Shown: positions 26,952 through 37,534, counted from the stretch's first letter. The stretch is 64,000 nt of DNA from Mycetohabitans endofungorum (GCF_037477895.1 NZ_CP132744.1:2356001-2420000); one strand, 5' to 3'. Numbers and translations are program-made. The notes: a model not told the origin generated them from the letters alone.

Positions 26952-28319
26952 ATGCTCGACAATCTCACACAACGTATGGCGCGCGTCGTGAAGACGCTAC
27001 GCGGCGAAGCCCGGCTCACCGAGGCCAACACGCAAGAGATGCTGCGCGAGGTACGCCTGGCACTGCTCGAGGCAGACGTCGCGCTGCCGGTGGTGCGCGA
27101 GTTTATCGCGAAGGTTCGGGAAAAAGCGCTTGGTGAGGAAGTGATTAGCAGCTTGACCCCCGGCCAGGCGCTGGTCGGTGTCGTACAACGCGAACTGACC
27201 GCGGTGATCGGTGGCGACTACGAGGGCAAGGCGGCCGAGTTGAACTTGGCAGTCACGCCGCCAGCGGTGATCTTGATGGCGGGCCTACAGGGTGCCGGCA
27301 AGACCACTACGGTCGGCAAGCTGGCCAAGCTGCTGCACGAGAAGCAGAAGAAGAAAGTCCTCACCGTATCGTGCGACGTATACCGGCCCGCGGCGATCGC
27401 GCAGCTGAAAACCGTCACCGAGCAGGTCGGCGCGGATTTCTTCCCGTCCCAACCAGATCAAAAGCCGCTGGATATTGCACGGGACGCATTGGACTGGGCC
27501 AAGCGGCACTATCATGACGTATTAATCGTGGACACGGCGGGCCGGCTCGGCATCGATGATGCGATGATGCAGGAAATCGCCGCGTTGCACGCGCAGCTCA
27601 AGCCGGCCGAGACGCTATTCGTCGTCGATGCGATGCTTGGCCAGGACGCGGTCAATACCGCGAAGGCTTTCAACGACGCGCTGCCGCTCACCGGCGTCGT
27701 GCTGACCAAACTCGATGGCGACTCGCGCGGCGGCGCGGCGTTGTCGGTACGCCACGTGACCGGCCGGCCGATCAAGTTCGTCGGCGTCGGTGAGAAGCTC
27801 GACGGTCTAGAGACGTTCTACCCAGAACGGATGGCCAACCGGATCCTGGGCATGGGGGATATCCTGGCGCTGGTCGAGGAGGCGCAGCGCGGCGTGGACG
27901 TGCAGGCCGCGCAGCAGCTCGCCGAAAAGGTGAAGAAAGGCGGCGCTTTCGACCTGAATGACTTCCGTGCCCAACTGTCACAAATGAAGAAAATGGGTGG
28001 CTTATCGACGCTGATGGACAAGCTGCCGGCGCAATTCCAGCAGGCCGCTGGCAACGCCGACATGTCTCAGGCCGAAAAACAGATGCGCCGCATGGAAGGC
28101 ATCATCAATTCGATGACGCCGGCCGAGCGTGCCAAGCCAGAGCTGATCAAAGCAAGCCGCAAGCGACGCATCGCGACCGGCGCCGGCGTGCAGGTACAGG
28201 AGGTGAATCGGATGCTAAACCAGTTTGAACAGATGCGCGGCATGATGAAGAAGCTCAAGGGCGGCAACCTGCAGAAGATGATGCGCGGCATGAAAGGCAT
28301 GCTGCCCGGGCTGCGCTGA
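26952..28319 (+). CDS. ffh: Signal recognition particle protein Ffh
   Basis: GTPase that binds 4.5S RNA and signal sequences and targets membrane proteins cotranslationally. 455 residues. The N domain begins MLDNLTQRMARVVKTLRGEA. The G domain has MAGLQGAGKTTTVGKLAKLL (P-loop), VDTAGRLGIDDAMM, TKLDGDSRGGAALSVRHVTG and FVGVGEKLDGLETF. The C-terminal M domain is Met rich (QMRGMMKKLKGGNLQKMMRG). The ATG at 26952 matches the family N-terminus. A terminator follows. Confidence 0.97.
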   Translation: MLDNLTQRMARVVKTLRGEARLTEANTQEMLREVRLALLEADVALPVVREFIAKVREKALGEEVISSLTPGQALVGVVQRELTAVIGGDYEGKAAELNLAVTPPAVILMAGLQGAGKTTTVGKLAKLLHEKQKKKVLTVSCDVYRPAAIAQLKTVTEQVGADFFPSQPDQKPLDIARDALDWAKRHYHDVLIVDTAGRLGIDDAMMQEIAALHAQLKPAETLFVVDAMLGQDAVNTAKAFNDALPLTGVVLTKLDGDSRGGAALSVRHVTGRPIKFVGVGEKLDGLETFYPERMANRILGMGDILALVEEAQRGVDVQAAQQLAEKVKKGGAFDLNDFRAQLSQMKKMGGLSTLMDKLPAQFQQAAGNADMSQAEKQMRRMEGIINSMTPAERAKPELIKASRKRRIATGAGVQVQEVNRMLNQFEQMRGMMKKLKGGNLQKMMRGMKGMLPGLR

Positions 28320-28344
28320 GCCGAGCTACCACGGCAGCTGCCAT

Positions 28345-28379
28345 CGCGGGTTTTCTCTGTGGAGCCCGCGCCGTTTTTT
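28345..28379 (+). terminator. Rho-independent terminator after ffh
   Basis: CGCGGG (28345-28350) pairs with CCCGCG (28365-28370) across a 14-nt loop. The sequence then reads ccg and six T (28374-28379). It lies 26 bp past the ffh stop. Confidence 0.65.
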
Positions 28380-28406
28380 GATTCACACTCTTTTTGATTC
28401 ACACTC
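28375..28406. repeat. Perfect 16-bp tandem duplication
   Basis: TTTTTGATTCACACTC occurs twice head to tail (28375-28390, 28391-28406), between the ffh terminator and the PRTase gene. It looks like a replication-slippage duplication and lies in the probable promoter or leader of the next gene. Confidence 0.9.
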
Positions 28407-28433
28407 TCTATTAGGCCCCTCGCCGAGATCCCG

Positions 28434-28982
28434 ATGAACCGCGAAGAAGCCCTGGATATTTTCCGCCACTCCGAGGAGATCGTATCGTCCGCCGACGTGG
28501 CGGCGTCAATCCAGCGGATGGCCGTTGCAATCCGCGACGCGATGAGTGACGAGTTCCCGCTTGTGCTGTCCGTGATGGGCGGTGCCGCGGTGTTCACCGG
28601 CATGCTGCTGCCGCATCTGGACTTCCCGCTCGAGTTCGACTATATCCATTTGACCCGCTATCGCAATACGACACGCAGCCATGACATGCAGTGGCGCGTG
28701 GCACCGGCCGAATCAGTCAAGGACCGAGTCGTGCTGGTGCTCGACGACATCCTGGATGAAGGCGAAACGATGGCAGCGATCCGAGACCGGATTATCGAGA
28801 AGGGCGCGCGTCGCTTCGCTAGCGCGGTGCTGTGCGAGAAGATTCTTGCGAAGACTAAGCCGCTGCGCCCCGATTTCTGTGGTTTCCAAGTGCCGGACCG
28901 CTATGTGTTCGGCTGCGGGATGGACGTCAATGGGTATTGGCGCAACCTATCTACGATCCGCGCGCTGAAAAGCGACGCCTGA
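28434..28982 (+). CDS. Hypoxanthine-guanine phosphoribosyltransferase
   Basis: Purine salvage enzyme of 182 residues with the type I PRTase fold. The PRPP loop VVLVLDDILDEGETMAAIRD is at about residues 99-118, LVLSVMGGAAVFTGMLLPHL is the phosphate-binding region, and RYVFGCGMDVNGYWRNLSTI closes the base pocket. This matches the hypoxanthine-guanine type annotated in Burkholderia. The exact base preference is not readable. It follows ffh by 114 bp but is probably transcribed separately because of the terminator. Confidence 0.88.
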   Translation: MNREEALDIFRHSEEIVSSADVAASIQRMAVAIRDAMSDEFPLVLSVMGGAAVFTGMLLPHLDFPLEFDYIHLTRYRNTTRSHDMQWRVAPAESVKDRVVLVLDDILDEGETMAAIRDRIIEKGARRFASAVLCEKILAKTKPLRPDFCGFQVPDRYVFGCGMDVNGYWRNLSTIRALKSDA

Positions 28983-28988
28983 GCCCGG

Positions 28989-29033
28989 TGCAGGCCACCG
29001 CGTCGGCCCGCCTGTTTTCGCTCCGGGCCTGCA
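28989..29033. terminator. Stem-loop between convergent PRTase and marC genes
   Basis: TGCAGGCC (28989-28996) and GGCCTGCA (29026-29033) form a perfect 8-bp stem with a 29-nt loop in the 55-bp convergent gap. No strong U run is present, so it may be a bidirectional, weak terminator. Confidence 0.35.
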
Positions 29034-29037
29034 ACCC

Positions 29038-29634
29038 TTAAAGCTGTCGCATGAAGATCCGGATACCCTCGAGGATCATCTCCACCGAAATGGCGACCAA
29101 CACGAGTCCCATCAACCGCTCGAACGCGGCAACGGTGCGCGTGCCGAGCCATCGCTGGATCTTATCGGCCAGTAGCAGCACGATCGCGCACACGGCCATC
29201 GTCACCGTGAGCGCGCCGATCCATTCGAGCATCTTGCCCGGCGCCTGTGACGTCAGCAGCATGACGGTCGCGATGGCGGACGGTCCCGCCAGCGCCGGAA
29301 TCGCAAGCGGCACGATCAGCGGCTCGCCGAGCGGATCGCCGCCGAACGGACCTTCCGCGTGCGGAAAGATCATCCGGAGCGCAATCAGAAACAGCACGAT
29401 CCCGCCCGCCAGCCGCAACGACAAATCAGTTAGGTGCATCATGCGCAGGAACGCGTGGCCAGCGATCATGAATACCAGCAGGATGACGAACGCGATCGCC
29501 ACTTCGCGCAGGATCACCTTCGGGCGCCGCTCTCGCGCAACATTGCGCAGCACATTGATGAACAATGGGATATTACCCAACGGATCCGTAATCAGGATCA
29601 GCAGGACCGTCGCGGATAGAAATGTGTATTGCAC
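29038..29634 (-). CDS. MarC-family integral membrane protein
   Basis: 198 residues with six predicted transmembrane helices: TFLSATVLLILITDPLGNIP, AIAFVILLVFMIAGHAFLRM, LAGGIVLFLIALRMIF, LAIPALAGPSAIATVMLLT, and others. The DPLGN and PLAIPALAGP motifs are typical of MarC (UPF0056). Despite the name, members have no confirmed role in antibiotic resistance; transport is assumed. Located 12 bp downstream of proS on the same strand. Confidence 0.9.
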   Translation of the reverse strand: MQYTFLSATVLLILITDPLGNIPLFINVLRNVARERRPKVILREVAIAFVILLVFMIAGHAFLRMMHLTDLSLRLAGGIVLFLIALRMIFPHAEGPFGGDPLGEPLIVPLAIPALAGPSAIATVMLLTSQAPGKMLEWIGALTVTMAVCAIVLLLADKIQRWLGTRTVAAFERLMGLVLVAISVEMILEGIRIFMRQL

Positions 29635-29646
29635 GGCCGTGGTCCG

Positions 29647-31383
29647 TCAACGTGCCAGTGCCGCGCACACCCGCTCGACCACCCATGCTACCGCCTGTTC
29701 GAGCGGCAACAGCGTCGGCTCCACATCGCGGCGGCCCTGATACTCGATCTTGCCTTCCTTGAGGCCGCGCTCGCCGATCACGAGCCGGTGTGGCACGCCG
29801 ATCAATTCCCAATCCGCGAACATCACGCCGGGACGCTCGCCCCGGTCGTCCAAGATCACGTCAATCCCCGCGCCGAGCAGTTCGTCATAGAGCTTGTGCG
29901 CCTGCTCGCGCACTGCGTCGCTGCGCTCGTAGCCCATCGGACACAGCACCAAATGAAAGGGTGCAATGGCCTCCGGCCAGATGATGCCGCGTTCGTCGAA
30001 GTTCTGCTCGATCGCCGCACCGAGGATCCGCGTGATGCCGATCCCGTAGCACCCCATCGTCATCGGTGCCGGCTTGCCGTTCTCGTCCAGGAACGTCGCG
30101 CCCATGGCTTCCGAGTACTTCGTGCCAAGCTGAAATACATGCCCGACCTCGATGCCACGGCATAGGTCCAGCTCGCCGCGGCCGTCCGGCGATGGGTCGC
30201 CCTTGCGCACGTTGCGCAAGTCCGCCACTTCCGGCTCCGGCAGATCGCGACCCCAATTGACCCCCGTCGTGTGGTAGTCCATCTCGTTCGAGCCGACAAC
30301 GAAGTCGCTCATATTCGCCACGGTGCGGTCCGCGACTACCTTCACCGGCTTGCGCGTGTTCAGCGGCCCCAAATAGCCGGGCGGCGCGCCAAACCAATCG
30401 ACGATCTCCTGCTCGGTGGCGAACCGATAGCCGGCCAGCCCCGACACCTTGCCAGCCTTGATTTCGTTCAGTTCATGGTCGCCGCGCAGCAACAGCAGCC
30501 AAATCGTCGGGTCGGCACCCTCGTTATCCACGGCCAGCACGATCGACTTGATCGTGCGCTCCAACGCAATACCCAGATAATCGGCCACCTGCTCGCATTT
30601 CGCCTTGCCCGGCGTGGCCTTCTTTGTCAGCGGCTCGCTCGGCGCTGCGCGCGACGCGATCAACGATACGGCTTCGGCAGCCTCAACATTGGCCGCATAG
30701 TCCGAGCTAGGACAATACGCGATCGCATCCTCGCCGGTCGCAGCGATCACATGGAATTCGTGCGACCCGGTGCCGCCGATTGAGCCGTTGTCGGCCGCCA
30801 CCGCACGGAATTCGAGCCCCAGGCGCGTGAAGATTCTCACGTACGCGTCGTACATCTTCTGGTACGACAGCTGCAGCCCGGCATGGTCGCGATCGAACGA
30901 ATACGCGTCCTTCATGATGAACTCGCGCCCCCGCATCACGCCAAACCTGGGGCGGATTTCGTCGCGGAACTTGGTCTGCACCTGGTAAAAATTCACAGGC
31001 ATCTGGCGGTAGCTCTTGATTTCCTTGCGCGCGATATCGGTGATCACTTCCTCATGGGTCGGTCCGACGACGAAGTCGCGGTCGTGGCGGTCCTTCACGC
31101 GCAGCAGTTCGGGACCATATTGCTCCCAGCGGCCGGATTCCTGCCATAGCTCGGCCGGCTGCACCGCCGGCATCAACAGCTCGACGGCACCCGCACGGTT
31201 CATCTCTTCGCGTACGATCGCCTCCACCTTGCGGATCGAGCGCAACCCGAGCGGCATGTAGTTGTAGATACCGCCGGCGACGCGGCGAATCATCCCCGCC
31301 CTGACCATCAACTGGTGACTGACGATCTCGGCATCGGCCGGCGCTTCCTTAAGCGTGCCGATGAAAAAACGCGAAGCTTTCAT
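29647..31383 (-). CDS. proS: Prolyl-tRNA synthetase
   Basis: Charges tRNA-Pro. 578 residues, bacterial type (class II) with the editing domain inserted. Motif 1 region is [20 protein letters not shown] and motif 2 [20 protein letters not shown]. The YbaK-like insertion spans about residues 225-390, and motif 3 is [17 protein letters not shown]. The anticodon-binding domain follows ([20 protein letters not shown]). Start ATG 31383 ([20 protein letters not shown]). It diverges from rppH. A tRNA-Pro gene lies about 6 kb away in this window. Confidence 0.97.
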   Translation of the reverse strand: MKASRFFIGTLKEAPADAEIVSHQLMVRAGMIRRVAGGIYNYMPLGLRSIRKVEAIVREEMNRAGAVELLMPAVQPAELWQESGRWEQYGPELLRVKDRHDRDFVVGPTHEEVITDIARKEIKSYRQMPVNFYQVQTKFRDEIRPRFGVMRGREFIMKDAYSFDRDHAGLQLSYQKMYDAYVRIFTRLGLEFRAVAADNGSIGGTGSHEFHVIAATGEDAIAYCPSSDYAANVEAAEAVSLIASRAAPSEPLTKKATPGKAKCEQVADYLGIALERTIKSIVLAVDNEGADPTIWLLLLRGDHELNEIKAGKVSGLAGYRFATEQEIVDWFGAPPGYLGPLNTRKPVKVVADRTVANMSDFVVGSNEMDYHTTGVNWGRDLPEPEVADLRNVRKGDPSPDGRGELDLCRGIEVGHVFQLGTKYSEAMGATFLDENGKPAPMTMGCYGIGITRILGAAIEQNFDERGIIWPEAIAPFHLVLCPMGYERSDAVREQAHKLYDELLGAGIDVILDDRGERPGVMFADWELIGVPHRLVIGERGLKEGKIEYQGRRDVEPTLLPLEQAVAWVVERVCAALAR

Positions 31384-31456
31384 TCTTGAGAGGTTCCAAA
31401 ACGAGGGCGCCGGCGCACCCGACTCCAGCCGGGTCGCACGGCGCCCATTAACTGTT

Positions 31457-31462
31457 TATAAT
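31457..31462 (+). promoter_or_regulatory. Putative -10 element of rppH
   Basis: A perfect TATAAT lies 34 bp ahead of the rppH ATG, with TG just upstream. No good -35 hexamer was found, so it may act as an extended -10 type promoter. Confidence 0.4.
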
Positions 31463-31495
31463 CAAAGCAATTTTAAAGGATTCGAAGGTGGTTGT

Positions 31496-32206
31496 ATGCT
31501 GGATCGTGAAGGCTTTCGCCCGAACGTCGGCATCATCCTCTTGAACGCGCGCAACGAGGTGTTTTGGGGCAAACGGCTGCGTGAGCATTCCTGGCAGTTT
31601 CCGCAAGGCGGCATCAAGTATGGTGAGACGCCCCTGCAAGCGATGTTTCGGGAGTTGCACGAAGAAACCGGTTTGAGACCCGAGCACGTCAAGGTCATCG
31701 GTCGCACGCGCGACTGGTTGCGTTACGAGGTGCCCGACAAGTACATCAAGCGTGAAGTCCGCGGTCACTATCGAGGACAGAAGCAGATCTGGTTTCTGTT
31801 GCGCATGATCGGACGCGATTGCGATATCTGTCTGCGCGCGACCGATCATCCGGAATTCGACGCGTGGCGCTGGAACAGTTACTGGGTGCCGCTGGACGCC
31901 GTGATCGAGTTCAAGAGAGATGTGTACCAGATGGCGCTAACCGAGCTTTCCCGCTTCGTGCGACGGCAGCCCGGACGCCATGAACGTTCTGCGTCGCACC
32001 ATGGCACCCGCCATCCAAAGGCAAATGCAAAAGTGGTAACGGTATCGATTAAGACGGTATGTTCGAACACCGAGCCCAGCACTGAGCCTAACCCAGGTCG
32101 CGCAGCGACCGCAGTGCTGAGCGTGGCTGCCGCGGCGCTGGTCGTCGAGCCGGTCGACGCCAAGCCCGACCATGACTGCCACATGGGTTTGCCTGGCGGC
32201 GCATAG
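31496..32206 (+). CDS. rppH: RNA pyrophosphohydrolase (Nudix)
   Basis: Removes pyrophosphate from the 5' end of mRNA, which triggers decay. 236 residues. [20 protein letters not shown] and the Nudix box [20 protein letters not shown] (continuing TGL) are at about residues 38-60; [20 protein letters not shown] and [10 protein letters not shown] follow. The catalytic domain ends near residue 160. The last 75 residues are a variable Ser/Thr/Ala-rich extension ([20 protein letters not shown]) beyond E. coli RppH length. The ATG at 31496 has AAGGTGG upstream. Confidence 0.93.
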   Translation: MLDREGFRPNVGIILLNARNEVFWGKRLREHSWQFPQGGIKYGETPLQAMFRELHEETGLRPEHVKVIGRTRDWLRYEVPDKYIKREVRGHYRGQKQIWFLLRMIGRDCDICLRATDHPEFDAWRWNSYWVPLDAVIEFKRDVYQMALTELSRFVRRQPGRHERSASHHGTRHPKANAKVVTVSIKTVCSNTEPSTEPNPGRAATAVLSVAAAALVVEPVDAKPDHDCHMGLPGGA

Positions 32207-32304
32207 CCGCCTGAGCAAACCGCCGAGGGCCGCGGTCCGGAGATCCGCCTCTGGATCCCGGCCCTTGTGCTTTAATACACCACCTTTTGTGCCAGGAATT
32301 CGTC

Positions 32305-32907
32305 TTGAAACGCGTCTGCCCGCCTGCCTATCCATCGCGCCCAAGTCCGTGCCGCGTCACCGCCCTGATCAGCACGATCACCGCCGCCGCGCTGCTCGGC
32401 GCATGCTCATCCCCGTCGCCGGAGCAGGGGCCCAAGCCCGGTCAGGACTTCGTCTACCTGCTGGAGCGCACGCAGAACTGGATCGAGAGCAAGGTCGATA
32501 AGTTGCCGCCGATGCCGCGCGCCGCGGACCTGCTGCCATTCGAGGTCTCCGCGACGACGAACCTACAGTTTGCCGTTGACGCGGCTTCCGTGTCGGTGGG
32601 CACTGACGGCGTCGTGCGCTATACGATCGTGATCACGAGCCCGCGAGGCGCACGCAATGTCTATTACGAAGGTTTGCGTTGTGAAACCTATGAATGGCGC
32701 CGTTATGCGGCCGCCGATGACAGCGGCGAACAATGGGATCGGGGCGCGGCAAACGGCTGGCGGCGCATCGAGAACGGCCAGCTGAACGCGTATCAGGCCG
32801 CGCTATACCAAGACTACATGTGCGCGAACAAGATGCCGCAGAGCAAGGCCTCGTCGATCGTGCAGAATATCCGTTACAAACGGATCGCCGCATCGCGCTA
32901 TCAATAG
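32305..32907 (+). CDS. CNP1-like lipoprotein of unknown function
   Basis: 200 residues if started at the TTG at 32305 (AGGA seven bases upstream); a further TTG at 32287 is possible, and no ATG fits. The N-terminus is a lipoprotein signal with ITAAALLGACSS, placing the lipidated Cys at about residue 32. The mature part (QDFVYLLERTQNWIESKVDK, RNVYYEGLRCETYEWRRYAA, QDYMCANKMPQSKASSIVQN) matches the CNP1-like family, whose role is unknown; the name comes from a neisserial cryptic protein. It converges on proB. Confidence 0.78.
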   Translation: MKRVCPPAYPSRPSPCRVTALISTITAAALLGACSSPSPEQGPKPGQDFVYLLERTQNWIESKVDKLPPMPRAADLLPFEVSATTNLQFAVDAASVSVGTDGVVRYTIVITSPRGARNVYYEGLRCETYEWRRYAAADDSGEQWDRGAANGWRRIENGQLNAYQAALYQDYMCANKMPQSKASSIVQNIRYKRIAASRYQ

Positions 32908-32940
32908 AGAGCCCCAATAGTGAGCCCCAGTAGCGACCCC
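32903..32940. repeat. Three degenerate 13-bp tandem repeats at the CNP1 stop
   Basis: AATAGAGAGCCCC (32903-32915), AATAGTGAGCCCC (32916-32928) and AGTAGCGACCCC (32929-32940, one base shorter) lie head to tail. The first copy contains the CNP1 stop codon TAG at 32905-32907. A GC hairpin (32970-32998; CACGC-at-CGCGG / CCGCG-ag-GCGTG) follows and may terminate transcription from either side. Confidence 0.7.
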
Positions 32941-33011
32941 GATAGCAGGATAGCAAAGCCAACTGGCTTCACGCATCGCGGGTCCACCGCGAGGCGTGCA
33001 CCTCGCTGGCA

Positions 33012-34130
33012 TTAAAGCATCACCAGGTTATCCCGGTGGATCAGTTCGGGCTCGAGCATGTAACCGAGAATCGACTCGATCTGCGCACTCGGATGGCGGC
33101 GAATCAGCCGCGCCTCGACGCTACTGTAGTTCGTCAACCCACGCGCCACCTCGCGGCCCGCTTCGTCCAGGCACGCAATCACCTCGCCGCGAGCAAAAAT
33201 GCCTTGCACGTCGACGATGCCGATCGGCAACAGGCTCTTGCCGCCGGATGTCAGCTTCTCGACCGCGCCCGCGTCGATCACGACATGGCCGCGCACTTGC
33301 AGTTGGTCCGCCATCCATTGCTTGCGCGCGGCCATGCGGGCGGTCCGCGCAATGAGTTGCGTGCCAATCGACTCCGCCGCCGCCAGCCGGACCAGCACGT
33401 CCGGCTCTCGACCGCTTGCAATCACCGTATCCGCGCCGCTGTGCGCGGCGCGCTTGGCGGCCAGAATCTTGGTCAGCATCCCACCCCGGCCGATGCTTGT
33501 ACCGGTGCCACCGGCCATTGCCTCCAACGCGGAGTCGCCGGCGTCGGCCTGTTGCACCAGCGTCGCGGCAGGATCCTTGCGCGGATCGGCCGTGTACAAA
33601 CCACGCTGGTCGGTCAGAATCACCAGCACGTCCCCTTCGATTAAGTTCGCCACCAACGCGCCCAACGTGTCGTTGTCGCCGAACTTGATCTCATCCGTGA
33701 CGACCGTGTCATTCTCATTGATGATCGGCACCACGCCGAGTCTGAGCAACGTAAGCAGCGTCGAGCGTGCATTCAGGTATCGCTCGCGATCGGCAAGGTC
33801 CGCGTGCGTAAGCAAGATCTGGGCCGTGCGGATCGAATACTCGGCAAAGCGGCTTTCATAGACCTGCGCCAGCCTCATTTGGCCAACCGCGGCCGCGGCC
33901 TGCAGCTCGGCGATCTCGCGTGGACGCCGGTTCCAGCCCAGTCGCTGCATCCCCTCGGCGATCGCGCCGGAACTGACCAGCACCACGTCCTTGCCCTGCT
34001 GGCGCAATGTGGCAATTTGCGCGGCCCATCTCCCGATCGCGTCATGATCCAGCCCACGCCCGTCATTGGTGACCAGGCTCGAACCCACTTTCACAACCAG
34101 CCGTTTTGCATCGGCAATGATCGAACGCAT
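33012..34130 (-). CDS. proB: Glutamate 5-kinase
   Basis: Phosphorylates glutamate, the first step of proline synthesis. 372 residues with an amino acid kinase domain ([74 protein letters not shown]) and a C-terminal PUA domain from about residue 280 ([20 protein letters not shown]). The ATG at 34130 matches the family start. It follows obg by 53 bp, the usual rplU-rpmA-obg-proB order. Confidence 0.96.
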   Translation of the reverse strand: MRSIIADAKRLVVKVGSSLVTNDGRGLDHDAIGRWAAQIATLRQQGKDVVLVSSGAIAEGMQRLGWNRRPREIAELQAAAAVGQMRLAQVYESRFAEYSIRTAQILLTHADLADRERYLNARSTLLTLLRLGVVPIINENDTVVTDEIKFGDNDTLGALVANLIEGDVLVILTDQRGLYTADPRKDPAATLVQQADAGDSALEAMAGGTGTSIGRGGMLTKILAAKRAAHSGADTVIASGREPDVLVRLAAAESIGTQLIARTARMAARKQWMADQLQVRGHVVIDAGAVEKLTSGGKSLLPIGIVDVQGIFARGEVIACLDEAGREVARGLTNYSSVEARLIRRHPSAQIESILGYMLEPELIHRDNLVML

Positions 34131-34183
34131 CGTTGCGCCGTCCTTGTGTTCCCGTTCGGTATCGTGTTGCGCGGCGGCGACAG

Positions 34184-35302
<1,119 letters not shown>

Positions 35303-35434
35303 TCAAATTGCTCCGTTCGGCTTGCGCCGTTTGCCTGCTGCCGCCGACCCGCCGATCGTGCCGCCGGCGCCGCGATTTTGTCCGCGCTCACCAACGCGTT
35401 GCGGCACTCACAACCTATCTTGCCAGCACCAACA

Positions 35435-35463
35435 AAAAGGCCCCGCAGATTGCGAGGCCTTTT
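35435..35463 (-). terminator. Rho-independent terminator between rpmA and obg
   Basis: On the minus strand AAAAGGCCTCGCA-atc-TGCGGGGCCTTTT makes a 13-bp stem with a single T-G wobble, a 3-nt loop and a U-rich 3' arm continuing in T. It ends most rplU-rpmA transcripts, so obg-proB need read-through or their own promoter. Confidence 0.85.
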
Positions 35464-35570
35464 GCTTCGTCACGCCCGCTCTGCATCGGCAGCCCGGAGC
35501 GACGTCACCGGGGCGAGCCCGGCGGAGTGCCGGATCCGGTCAGCCGGTTCGCGTGGTGACCACCGGGTAT

Positions 35571-35831
35571 TCAAGCAGCCGGGACCACGCTGACGATATG
35601 CTTCTTCGCCGCGCCCTTGACCGCAAAGCGGACATGACCGTCGGTCAGCGCGAACAGCGTATGGTCCTTGCCAATCCCGACGTTGTCGCCAGCATGCATC
35701 CGCGTGCCGCGTTGACGCACGATGATGCCACCGGCATGGATTGCCTGGCCGCCGAACACCTTGACGCCGAGACGCTTGCTTTCGGAATCGCGGCCGTTCC
35801 GGGACGAGCCGCCTGCCTTTTTGTGTGCCAT
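35571..35831 (-). CDS. rpmA: 50S ribosomal protein L27
   Basis: Large-subunit protein whose N-terminus reaches the peptidyl transferase centre. 86 residues. [40 protein letters not shown] and [20 protein letters not shown] are diagnostic. No N-terminal cleavage extension of the Gram-positive type is present. It follows rplU by 18 bp. Confidence 0.98.
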   Translation of the reverse strand: MAHKKAGGSSRNGRDSESKRLGVKVFGGQAIHAGGIIVRQRGTRMHAGDNVGIGKDHTLFALTDGHVRFAVKGAAKKHIVSVVPAA

Positions 35832-35849
35832 CTGTGGACTCCCTGCGCG

Positions 35850-36161
35850 TTACGCGTTAATCGCGTCGATGCGCAATTCGGTGTAATTCTGGCGATGACC
35901 GCCATGCTTCTGGTAGTGCTTCCGGCGACGCATCTTGAAGATTGTCACTTTCGCATGCCGTCCGTGCGATACCACGGTAGCCTTGACGGAAGCCCCACCC
36001 ACCAGCGGCGTACCGAACTTAATCGATTCGCCCTCGCCGACTGCGAGCACCTGGTCGAGCGTGATTTCAGCGCCAATGTCTGCCGGTATCTGTTCTACTT
36101 TCAATTTTTCGCCGGCAGCGACCTTATACTGCTTGCCACCGGTTTTTATGACCGCGTACAT
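35850..36161 (-). CDS. rplU: 50S ribosomal protein L21
   Basis: Large-subunit protein binding 23S rRNA. 103 residues. [40 protein letters not shown] and a short C-terminus [10 protein letters not shown] are typical. It is the first gene of the rplU-rpmA unit, with a strong promoter 110 bp upstream. Confidence 0.98.
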   Translation of the reverse strand: MYAVIKTGGKQYKVAAGEKLKVEQIPADIGAEITLDQVLAVGEGESIKFGTPLVGGASVKATVVSHGRHAKVTIFKMRRRKHYQKHGGHRQNYTELRIDAINA

Positions 36162-36270
36162 TGTTGAACCTCACTTGAAAAGCGGCCCGGATCCGGACCC
36201 CTTCATTGGTTTCGAACACGCGTTTTCGCGCGCTTCGTGCGTTTCTGCGCGCCATGCACAGAAACGCTTG

Positions 36271-36299
36271 ATTATATAGAGATTTTTAAGGCAAGTCAA
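36271..36299 (-). promoter_or_regulatory. Strong sigma-70 promoter of rplU-rpmA
   Basis: On the minus strand TTGACT (36299-36294) and TATAAT (36276-36271) are separated by exactly 17 bp. This is a near-consensus promoter in front of a ribosomal protein unit, and the best promoter match in the window. Confidence 0.85.
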
Positions 36300-36392
36300 A
36301 ACCTGCTGCAGATCGAGCGCACACGAGCGGGCGCCTCCTCCGACCATGATCGACAAACTGGCGGCAAAGCACGGTCGGCCGCTCCAGTGCCT

Positions 36393-36398
36393 TATAAT
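36393..36398 (+). promoter_or_regulatory. Putative -10 element of ispB
   Basis: Perfect TATAAT about 43 bp ahead of the TTG start at 36441. Transcription from here would exclude the in-frame upstream start codons of ispB. The -35 region is poor. Confidence 0.5.
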
Positions 36399-36440
36399 TC
36401 GCCTGTTTTGCTCCGCCCACCCTTTTTCCGGTTTACGTCG

Positions 36441-37427
36441 TTGACAGCCACCACCACCCCGTCCGCGGCCGCCACGCTAGCGCCGATCGCCGACGACATG
36501 CAACAAGTCAATCGCGTGATCCGCACGCGGCTCGCGTCGGACGTCGTCCTGATCAACCAGATCGCCGAATACATCATCGGTGCGGGTGGCAAGCGCCTGC
36601 GCCCCGCCCTGCTGTTGCTGGTGGCGAACGCACTGGGAGAGCGCAGCGGCCACCGGCATGAGCTAGCGGCGGTCATCGAGTTCATCCACACGGCGACGCT
36701 ACTCCATGACGACGTGGTCGACGAATCACAGTTGCGGCGCGGCAAGCAAACCGCCAATGCGCTGTTTGGCAACGCAGCCAGCGTGCTGGTCGGCGATTTC
36801 CTGTATTCGCGCGCGTTCCAGATGATGGTCGCGTGCGGTAACTTGCGTGTAATGCAGATCCTGTCGGACGCCACCAACGTCATCGCGGAAGGCGAGGTGT
36901 TGCAGTTGCTGAACATGCATGATCCGGACGTGGATCAAGCGCGCTACATGCAGGTGATCCGCTACAAGACCGCCAAGCTGTTCGAGGCGGCAGCCCAGTT
37001 GGGCGCGGTCATCGCCGGTGCGCCCCCCGCGATGGAGGCCGCCGCGGCGGAGTTTGGCCGCACGATCGGCACCGCCTTCCAGATCATGGACGACTGGCTC
37101 GATTACACAGGCACGCCCGAGTCAATGGGGAAGAATGCCGGCGACGACCTGCGCGAAGGCAAGCCGACGCTACCGCTGATCTATTTGATCGAGCACGGCA
37201 CCGACGAGCAGGCGCAGTTGGCCCGGGACGCCATCGAGCACGGCGGCACCGACCGATTCGACACGATTTTCACCGCCGTCACCGAGTCGGGCGCGCTCGA
37301 CCACACGCTGCGCTGCGCCGAAGCGGAAGCACAGGCCGCGGCGCGCGCCATTTTTGCATTTCCAGATTCCCAATTCAAAGAATCGCTGCTACAATTATGC
37401 TCTTATTCAGCGGCGCGCCAGTCTTGA
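36441..37427 (+). CDS. ispB: Octaprenyl diphosphate synthase (polyprenyl synthetase)
   Basis: Makes the C40 side chain of ubiquinone from farnesyl and isopentenyl diphosphates. 328 residues from a TTG at 36441 (MTATTTPSAAATLAPIADDM), chosen because a TATAAT at 36393 lies inside the longer open frame. Both Asp-rich motifs are present: LLHDDVVDESQLRRG (DDxxD) and FQIMDDWLDYTGTPESMGKN (second DDxxD). GGKRLRPALLLLVANAL is the usual FARM-upstream block. The chain length is inferred from the family, not proved. It diverges from rplU and ends 30 bp before tRNA-Pro. Confidence 0.92.
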   Translation: MTATTTPSAAATLAPIADDMQQVNRVIRTRLASDVVLINQIAEYIIGAGGKRLRPALLLLVANALGERSGHRHELAAVIEFIHTATLLHDDVVDESQLRRGKQTANALFGNAASVLVGDFLYSRAFQMMVACGNLRVMQILSDATNVIAEGEVLQLLNMHDPDVDQARYMQVIRYKTAKLFEAAAQLGAVIAGAPPAMEAAAAEFGRTIGTAFQIMDDWLDYTGTPESMGKNAGDDLREGKPTLPLIYLIEHGTDEQAQLARDAIEHGGTDRFDTIFTAVTESGALDHTLRCAEAEAQAAARAIFAFPDSQFKESLLQLCSYSAARQS

Positions 37428-37457
37428 AAGAGACGAAAATGCTGAAGTGATCCAATT

Positions 37458-37534
37458 CGGGGTGTAGCTTAGCCTGGTAGAGCGCTACGTTCGGGACGTA
37501 GAGGCCGGAGGTTCGAATCCTCTCACCCCGACCA
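37458..37534 (+). tRNA. tRNA-Pro (anticodon CGG)
   Basis: 77 nt including the encoded CCA. The acceptor stem CGGGGTG pairs with CACCCCG, followed by ACCA. The anticodon stem ctacg/cgtag encloses the loop TTCGGGA, giving anticodon CGG, which reads CCG. The T loop is GGTTCGAATCC. All arms fold without mismatches. Confidence 0.97.
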
